Assembly (NCBI RefSeq): GCF_014529535.1
Contig: NC_050738.1
Span: forward strand, 12,974,062 to 13,038,061
Length of the DNA: 64,000 nt
Source: Bradysia coprophila
Taxonomy: Eukaryota > Arthropoda > Insecta > Diptera > Sciaridae
Direction of reading: 5' to 3'
Under the pieces are notes generated by a model, which was not told where the DNA came from, made no database searches, and worked only from the letters and a program-made list of their open reading frames with translations. The position numbers and the translations under genes were made by a program. Below, piece by piece: positions 57,987 through 64,000 of the stretch. Each line of letters begins with the position of its first letter. Position 1 is the stretch's first letter.

Positions 57987-59946
57987 TTAAAATTTAATTT
58001 TTGCGTCTTCCTTTGTTTTTCGGCGTTTTTCGGCAGCAGGAAACACTCCAGTGAACCATTCTTGTTCTTTCGTTGTAGAAGTTGTATTGGACTGAGGTCG
58101 TCGTCGTTTTTTATTTACCCATAACTTTGCAGCAGGACTAGGATCAAATTCTTCAAGCGTTTTCATGTTTGTGTTGATATATAAATAGTTGAAAAGGCTT
58201 ATGGGTGACAACGAAGAACGGTCCACATCTTTGAATTGGTTGTAAACATCTGTAATTCGCATAATTTACGATAACCAATATAACTATATGACTTAAGTAA
58301 GACAAGCACATACGTATTAACCTTTCCACGTCAGCTGAGTGTGGTTTTGCAGCTAATGCACGGGCTAATCCAGTTCTTACGGTGATGAATGCGTGTGTCG
58401 AAAGCAGTTTTAACTTTTGTTCGTAGTCCATGCTGACTTGCGAATCAAACAATTCTGCTGCGTCCAAATATTGACTAATAAATTCATTTTTGTCTAAGTC
58501 CGGTGCTATTATGGAGTGAGTAGTTTCTAGAGCTGCAACAGATGTCTCTTGAGAAATTTTATACAACGGCTGCAATGCTTCTTGAGTCGCAATGTCGCTG
58601 TCCAGCCTATTGTTAGTAAATCCAACCAATTTGTCTAGTATAAGTGTTCTGGTTTTAAAATCGAAAATTTTCCTGTTCCGCAATCTTCCTCGGCTTGACA
58701 TTTTCCACAATGTGTAGCCATGGAAAGAATTGTCATCCAGATCAACACTTGACAAAAACGAATGCTCCCAGCCGTCTACTAATGGATCCTTTTTCAATTT
58801 CTCCAATTTTGCGAAAAGCTTATTTTTCATCAGCAACACTTCGGCCAGCGTAACTGAGTCTGATTCACAACTTTTTTGGAAAGCTTTAACTAAGGTTAAC
58901 ACATCTGTTATAAATGAGAGCAGGTGCATGCGATCGTAATTAAGCCAGAGCGTCTTTAGGCCAACTTCTTTTTCATTTTCAAAGTATTGAATGGATGCTT
59001 TCCAATTCCGTAACACAGAAGTAAATAAACGGTGGGTAAATTCTGTCCAGCGTATTTCAAAGTACGCAGGATATCGAACGAGTTTTTGGAATTCATTTGG
59101 ACTGTATAACGAAATATTCTTTAATTTCCGTGTTCGTTCGCCAGATGCATGGAAATAGGAAGACAAGTTTTTAGCGTCCTTAATGATGTCATGGATCACT
59201 GTTAAATCACTATACAAATCCTTCCACGCCAGGTTGATTCTATGAGCCACGCACCATATTAAAAGAAGTGGAATATTGCTGATTGATTGATTTCTGTCTT
59301 CTTTCATTTTCGCCCAAAGACCGTTCGTATTACCAGTATTGAGATTTTCTCCGTCAGTAACAAGGGACGTGATCCGTGCGAATAGTTCGCTCCAAGGCAT
59401 TACATTTGTGACAGCGCCTTTCGTCGCTTTGTGATATGATATTGCGTTACCGCCTTCCTGAGGGACTGAGAACCCCAAAAAAACCGTTGATAATGTCAAA
59501 TCGTTCGACACTACATGTGCAACGACGTAAATATTGTGTTCCTGGGTTCTATCCACTGAACCGTCCACTCTCAATGAAATGGCAGCTGCATTTTCGATTT
59601 TTGATCGTAGATTCGGCAGATCAACCTGAACAATTGTGTTCAGCAAATCAGCATGATGACTCGGTGTCAAATAACGGAAATTAACATTGACATCATTTAA
59701 ATTCCCCTTATCTTGAAACTCCTTAGAGAATTCTGAAGCCACTTGTCTTGATGGCCACGACCAAGCACTCAATGTAATACGTTTCGCATCGTTAAAGACA
59801 GTTATGAGTTGCGATCCGATTCGTTTGAACAGTGAAAGTTCATCATTTAAATCTTTGTCACGAAACAGGCTTAGGTCCAAATCAAGCGTCGTATCTGGAA
59901 TATTACGATCATCGTTGTGGGCATAATAATACTGAAACACAAACAT
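57987..59946 (-). CDS. hAT-type transposase (main part)
   Basis: Catalyses cut-and-paste transposition. The long exon runs from ~59946 to 58314 and the last exon from 58249 to 57987, across a 64-nt intron (C|GTATGT ... TTACAG). The RNase H-like core shows SLRVDGSVDRTQ and SLVTDGENLNTG with the two expected aspartates, then CVAHRINLAW, the CxxH motif of hAT transposases; the third acidic residue is probably in LETTHSIIAPDLDKNEF. The C-terminal dimerisation region is DRSSLSPISLFNYLYINTNM with a basic tail (KKRRR). The N-terminal exon is uncertain: the frame of the 60353 ORF does not continue directly into this one and the visible gap (28 nt) is too short for an intron. No internal stop was seen over ~600 codons. 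Confidence 0.8.
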
Positions 59947-59959
59947 TTACATGAATTAC

Positions 59960-60353
59960 CGACTCTGCGATTAACGATGAGAGGTCCAGTTGTTGCCGGC
60001 AAAACATTATCTTTGGCCAGAAGCTGCTGACAGTATTCGGCAATTGATTTCAGGATCTTCAGTTGTCCTCCGATGAATTGAAAATTGGTCTGGTCGTTTT
60101 TGAATCGGCACAGGTACTCGCCAATCGTATCATCGTCAGCTAACATTGTCTGTTTAAGAGTGTATCGCAATACGTTTTCCATGTCTTTTATGGATGTCTC
60201 GTCCAATTTGCTTAGAGTAACCGCACTGTCATAGCAATTGAATAGCAAAATTTTCTTGATATCCTTTGGAATTCGATAACCAAGACTTTCCTCCAATTTT
60301 TCAAAAAATTCATAGCCGGAGCACTTCTTCACTTCTATTTGATTGCCACTCAT
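59960..60353 (-). CDS. hAT N-terminal segment, minus-strand copy
   Basis: Starts MSGNQIEVKKCSGYEFFEKL and continues LGYRIPKDIKKILLFN and LDETSIKDMENVLRYTL to EYCQQLL. It is ~120 residues of helical protein with no zinc finger. It lies just upstream of the transposase frame and is probably its first exon or a fused accessory domain. The plus-strand copy differs at about five residues over ~118. Confidence 0.6.
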
Positions 60354-60480
60354 TTCAATTAGTTATTAATGACGTATTAACGTTAAAATATCTGCAAAGT
60401 TCTCTTCGTTAGTAGAGAAATTATCACTCTTCAAAGTTTGTTTATGTTTTGGAAGTTTTGCCAAGTTTGGTCCATACCCA
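59984..60480 (-). repeat. Left arm of the hAT internal inverted duplication (497 bp)
   Basis: Matches the reverse complement of 60677-61171 (495 bp). The central spacer is 60481-60676. Confidence 0.85.
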
Positions 60481-60676
60481 TCGACCCTGCAAAGTCCATG
60501 CTTGAGCTGCCGTTATCATTTCGTTGGATTGGAGCACGTACAGCAATTATTCGTCAACAGTCACTAGCGAATTTTTGACAGTTTTTACAAGGCTACATAT
60601 CGCAGACATGAGGAGAGAGATGTCACTTAACGAAAAACAATTGCTGTGCGCGCCCTTGTTTGAAACTTTAACGAAG

Positions 60677-61171
60677 GGTACGGACCAAACTTGGCAAAAC
60701 TTCCAAAACATAAACAAACTTTGAAGAGTGATAATTTCTCTACTAACGAGAAGAACTTTGCAGATATTTTAACGTTAATACGTCATTAATAATTAATTGA
60801 AATGAGTGGCAATCAAATAGAAGTGAAGAAGTGCTCCGGCTATGCATTTTTTGAAAAATTGGAGGAAAGCCTTGGTTATCGAATTCCAAAGGATATCAAG
60901 AAAATTTTGCTATTCAATTACTATGACAGTGCGGTTACTCTAAGCAAATTGGACGAGACATCCATAAAAGACATGGAAAACGTATTGCGCTACACTCTTA
61001 AACAGGCAATGTTAGCTGACGATGATACGATTGGCGAGTACCTGTGCCGATTCAAAAACGACCAGACCAATTTTGAATTCATCGGAGGACAACTGAAGAT
61101 CCTAAAATCAATTGCCGAATACTGTCAGCAGCTTCTGTCCAAAGATAATGTTTTGCCGGCAACAACTGGAC
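60677..61171 (+). repeat. Right arm of the hAT internal inverted duplication (495 bp)
   Basis: See the left arm. The match covers the 5' leader (GAGTGATAATTTCTCTACTA) and the first ~120 codons, and ends at AACAACTGGAC. Confidence 0.85.
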
Positions 61172-61314
61172 ATCCAACAGTCAATCATTCGGGTAATGAA
61201 ACCGGTAACTATCAAGAATTACACGTAATGGCTCAACACAGATTTAGTGCAAAAATATGTTTTAGCTGCAGAAACACCATCTCATGCTCAGGTTTTGTTG
61301 AAACAGTTACATGA
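60802..61314 (+). CDS. hAT N-terminal segment, plus-strand copy
   Basis: Same ~118-residue segment as at 60353 with changes such as Glu to Ala, Cys to Tyr and Gln to Glu. After the duplication breakpoint (61171) the frame continues into unrelated residues, and two donor-like sites (GGTAATG, GGTAAC) lie at about 61193-61206, so it is probably spliced to the downstream plus-strand exon. Confidence 0.55.
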   Translation: MSGNQIEVKKCSGYAFFEKLEESLGYRIPKDIKKILLFNYYDSAVTLSKLDETSIKDMENVLRYTLKQAMLADDDTIGEYLCRFKNDQTNFEFIGGQLKILKSIAEYCQQLLSKDNVLPATTGHPTVNHSGNETGNYQELHVMAQHRFSAKICFSCRNTISCSGFVETVT

Positions 61315-61405
61315 CTGGATACAAAAAAAAAACTCCACAGAAACAGTAAATAATCATTCAACCGCATACGTGATTACCAACTGTCATACAAAAAGATCAT
61401 TTTAG

Positions 61406-62058
61406 GTAATCAGCGGCGATTTCAGGTATAGATTGGACTACAGTACTTTTAAAGAGAATACCAAGGACCAATCCATTTCGTATAATATAAAATGTGTTGT
61501 GGTTGGCTGTGACAGCCTGTTTAAGGTTTCCCGTAAAGCGTACGACACTTATTATACAAGAAAGTCCGACGGGAAAAAGCCCCAAAAAAAACGTGCACCA
61601 AAGTGGAACTTATCGGCCATACAGAGTCATTTGCGTAAAGTACATTCGACCATATCGAATAACAGTCAGTCTGACAGTAGCGACGATTCGATTGATGACG
61701 ATTCACACGTCGTCGACGACGATTCAAATAGCGCGAATTTGAACAACCAAAGCGCTGATACAAATCAAAACCTGAGACATGAATGTACCGTTAGAAACCC
61801 CTCGACTTCATCCAGTACCGAAGGCAGCAGTAACGAAAGCATCAAAGACAGTAGCAATGCAAGGAAACTTGATCCTCTGCCACGTACACATCAGACATCT
61901 ACTGAACGTACTTCTGGTAAATTGCTAGAGATTTTTGTTTTCGTTGTTTCACTTAACTTCAATTTAAAATAGGCTTAGCAGTAGAGCAAACACATAAACG
62001 GCGATCCCAACGCAATAAGAATAATACCACAGAGGATAAAAAAGCAAGGCTTCCATAA
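61406..62058 (+). CDS. Second hAT-encoded protein with a zinc-finger-like segment
   Basis: Exon 61406-61916 joins to 61973-62058 over a 56-nt intron (TCTG|GTAAAT ... AAATAG|GCTTAG) and ends TAA. An acceptor (CATTTTAG) just before 61406 shows it continues from an upstream exon. CVVVGCDSLFKVSRKAYDTY then AIQSHLRKVH gives a C-x4-C...H-x4-H arrangement like BED/C2H2 fingers. A long Ser/Asp/Asn-rich stretch follows, and the last exon is basic (HKRRSQRNKN). Probably a DNA-binding accessory protein or the zinc-finger part of an alternative transposase transcript. Confidence 0.6.
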
Positions 62059-62371
62059 GTAAAATCCGTCAGTGATAGTGATACTTAATGAATACAAACA
62101 TGTTGTTATCGAATATTACCTATAAAGGTGAATAAATTAGACCAAAAACCAAAAATGCTTTTGTAGAGAAGTTATTTGTAGCTGACGAAAAAGAAAAAGA
62201 AATCAAATTTTTCCACTTTAATCTTGCCGCATATGCGCTAATATCGCTGAAATCAAACATTTTTTACAAAGAAAACAGTGGTTTCCGGTGGTTCCGCATC
62301 ACAGAAATGTTGTGTATTTACAACAAATAATATCTTCAAACTATTATTGTAATATATTTCGGGGAAATAAT

Positions 62372-62488
62372 TTTAGGAATTTTGAGAATTTTGAGGAATT
62401 TCGGGAATTTTCAGGAATTTCGGGAATTTTCAGGAATTTCGGGAATTTTAAGGAATTTCGGGAATTTCGGGAATTTCAGGAATTTAAT
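62372..62488 (+). repeat. Right subterminal GGAATTTC/GGGAATTT minisatellite
   Basis: About ten units (GGAATTTCGGGAATTTTCA type), same strand orientation as at the left end of the hAT element. Confidence 0.8.
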
Positions 62489-62666
62489 TCTCTAAAATAG
62501 GCCCTGTAAGGTGGTAACTACGTTTATGAATCACTGCTACTTTGTTCGCTCGTGTTGTTGATGTTGTTTTTAAGCCATATTAAAAATCAGCGTTTCTCAA
62601 ACTTATTTTCCCCTCTAAATCGATTTTTTGAGAGAGTTTGGATGCTAGGGAGAGTATTGGCCTCTG

Positions 62667-63899
62667 GCCTTTACATCCAGCTGACGCACTATTTCGTGTA
62701 TCTACTCATTTATTTACCATTTATTCTACAACACATCAAAAGTTAATATTTTGATCATCGGCCGACGCCTCGAATGAAATAGCAAATGTTTCATTTAGTG
62801 TGACGTGAGTTGCAGTAGAAACGAAAATCAAATACGTTTCGGTGAAAATGCTTTTATTTGAATTCGGTAAGCCTGTAGAGGCGCCACAATTAACTTTACT
62901 CATGAGCTTCTTTATGATGAAACGTACTAGAAATGTACAGAGAACAGATAACAAGAAAAATCTATTGCACTTGAACTTTATAGTTTCCAAACATCATTTC
63001 CCTATACTACTCGGTATTGAGTTTCCTACTGAAATCGGCTTTATCTCAACGACACAACGATAGTGTGACAGAGCGAGATCCGAAACAGAAGGTCTGTGTA
63101 GAATGGAGCGGTTTGAGTCTGATCAATACCCAATCTAGCAAGCAAACTCTCTTAAACAATCGAATTAGGGTGTAAAATAGGTTCAAAAAACTCTGTTTCT
63201 TCATAAGACTTAAAGTGAACAGACTCACGAATCGTAGACATGTAGCAGAGTTTTACAAACGTCTTTACCACCTTAATAAATGCTGTTTGTTTACTAGAGA
63301 GGGTATTGGTCTGAAGGTACAGTGAGTCGCATATTATTCAATGAATTTCGGGTCATAATTCCTCTAGGTAGTCTACCTCTATGATTTTGACTGAAATGTT
63401 CACAGAATTTGAAAATTTAAATTCGTATTTTATCTTAATTAACTTTATAATTTTAATTATAAGTACAAGAACAGTTGAAAAGCTATTCACAATCTGTGCA
63501 TATTTGAAAAACAGTCCGCCTTCATTCTACGTTGATTCAAAGTTTTTCTCAAAAATTATGTGCACTTCAACTTTTTAGCTAATTTATTGACACTCTTGCT
63601 CCTTCGTATCTTTATAATCATAAAATCTTCAATCAAATCAGGTTCAGCGGCTAAATTATCAGCTTACCAGGAAGAGGCAAAATTTCCTGTTTGTGGAACC
63701 TTTGTCACTTTTTATTTCGCCAACTTTTGCTCTCTTTGGGTAATCGAAAAGTTCAATTTTTTGAACTTGTAGACAAGAAACAACAACTTTCAGAAAAAAA
63801 CGTCTTATTTTTTTTAAACAGATTCAACATACAATGCAGTGTGTCCAAATGTCCATTTGTCGTATTATCATTTTCCAATTTTGCCTCTTATGTAGGTCG
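62667..63899. other. Right-edge intergenic region
   Basis: Apart from the MITE at 63124-63308 and a repeat shared with 52.7 kb, no gene is recognised. Confidence 0.4.
63124..63308. mobile_element. CAATAC-family MITE (copy 3, 185 bp, uninterrupted)
   Basis: Ends CAATACCCAATCTAGCAAGC and, right, GTTTACTAGAGAGGGTATTG. Flanks GTCTGAT (left) and GTCTGAA (right) are a near-perfect 7-bp target duplication. In reverse complement it contains ATTTATTAAGGTGGTAAAGA, the empty counterpart of the hAT insertion site at 57802. Confidence 0.85.
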
Positions 63900-64000
63900 T
63901 CACGCACTTGTAAATTTGATCTGAATGCGACGCCCGTCTATCATTTTTTCGTTTAGTGCTGCAAAAGCTGCATGCGCTTCGACATCTGTAGCCATTGTAA
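63900..64000 (-). CDS. C-terminal piece of an RRM-type RNA-binding protein (runs off the edge)
   Basis: The minus strand reads MATDVEAHAAFAALNEKMID, then GRRIQIKFTSA and a stop. This matches the last helix and strand of an RNA recognition motif (FVxMATxxEAxxAxxALNxxxxDGRxIxV). The RNP1 and RNP2 motifs would lie beyond the right edge. The stop at 63900 follows the RRM almost at once; a splice at ACAA|GTGCGT is a possible alternative. Partial. Confidence 0.6.
   Translation of the reverse strand, partial: TMATDVEAHAAFAALNEKMIDGRRIQIKFTSA

Larger units (their letters stand above)
57810..62506. mobile_element. hAT transposon, 4697 bp, ends and 8-bp target duplication intact
   Basis: Ends CAGGGCCTATTTTAG / CTAAAATAGGCCCTG (15 bp perfect), flanked by TAAGGTGG on both sides (57802-57809, 62507-62514). 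CAGGG termini and an 8-bp duplication are diagnostic of hAT. It carries a minus-strand transposase (57987-59946), two divergent copies of an N-terminal coding segment (60353 leftward, 60802 rightward), a second plus-strand gene (61406-62058), and GGAATTTCGGGAATTT minisatellites near both ends. Confidence 0.9.
57769..62659. mobile_element. CAATAC-family MITE (copy 2), split by a hAT element
   Basis: Without the hAT insertion and one copy of its target site it would be 186 bp. Ends CAATACACTCCCTAGCAACC and, right, GGATGCTAGGGAGAGTATTG. It is flanked by GCCTCTG at 57762-57768 and 62660-62666. The relative at 63124-63308 is 185 bp. Confidence 0.85.

Noticed and set aside
59946-59973. A 28-nt GT...AG 'intron' between the N-terminal segment and the transposase
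   Set aside because: Too short for insect splicing; the true joint is unresolved.
61917-61972. Continuation of the hAT second-gene frame as KLLEIFVFVV...
   Set aside because: GT-AG borders and a following in-phase basic exon make this a 56-nt intron.

Overview
The window looks like nuclear DNA of a dipteran insect, probably a lower (nematoceran) fly. It is AT-rich, has short introns of about 50-110 nt with GT-AG borders, insect-type TATA/Inr promoters, an HEATR1/UTP10 gene, a fossil piece of the netrin receptor frazzled, and a dense load of small inverted-repeat DNA transposons. A fungus gnat (Sciaridae) is a guess only. I saw no rRNA, tRNA, CRISPR or bacterial-type operon.

Layout. 0.1-2.2 kb: two minus-strand spliced genes, an unrecognised 210-residue protein and a caspase whose active-site pentapeptide reads VACRG. 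3.1-5.0 kb: dispersed repeats and an orphan piece of an animal haem peroxidase. 5.2-9.9 kb: an inverted duplication carrying two copies (A, B) of a small Gly/Tyr-rich gene. 9.6-11.0 kb: a decayed LINE and a fold-back element. 13.3-14.4 kb: a seven-finger C2H2 protein. 15.2 kb: a third Gly-rich paralogue (C). 16.5 kb: an orphan C-terminal piece of an MTH1-like Nudix hydrolase. 17.3-18.7 kb: an F-box/leucine-rich protein. 19.3-24.8 kb: a tandem duplication, each unit holding a Gly/Tyr-rich gene (D, E) and a divergent 21-codon ORF with its own TATA box. 24.8-28.1 kb: gene-poor. 28.1-31.0 kb: a type II membrane protein with a SEA-like domain and a long Thr/Ser-rich tail. 32.7-39.3 kb: a complete seven-exon HEATR1/UTP10 gene (2044 residues). 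39.5-40.4 kb: a frazzled FN3 pseudogene split by two nested MITEs. 40.5-49.8 kb: gene-poor, repeats. 49.8-50.7 kb: a LINE fragment with a restriction-like endonuclease domain. 53.3-55.8 kb: a seven-exon gene for a 377-residue protein I do not recognise. 57.8-62.7 kb: a 4.7-kb hAT transposon with intact ends and an 8-bp target duplication, inserted inside an older 186-bp MITE whose empty relative lies 0.5 kb downstream. The right edge holds the end of an RRM-type coding region.

How things fit together. The most distinctive host system is the five-member MAARQ Gly/Tyr-rich family: all five share a nearly invariant promoter module (a distal box, TATAAATA, and an Inr-like TCATTC), so they are probably co-expressed, and they have spread by both inverted and tandem duplication. 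The HEATR1 product acts in early small-subunit ribosome assembly. Much of the rest is a layered record of DNA transposons, several with readable target-site duplications.
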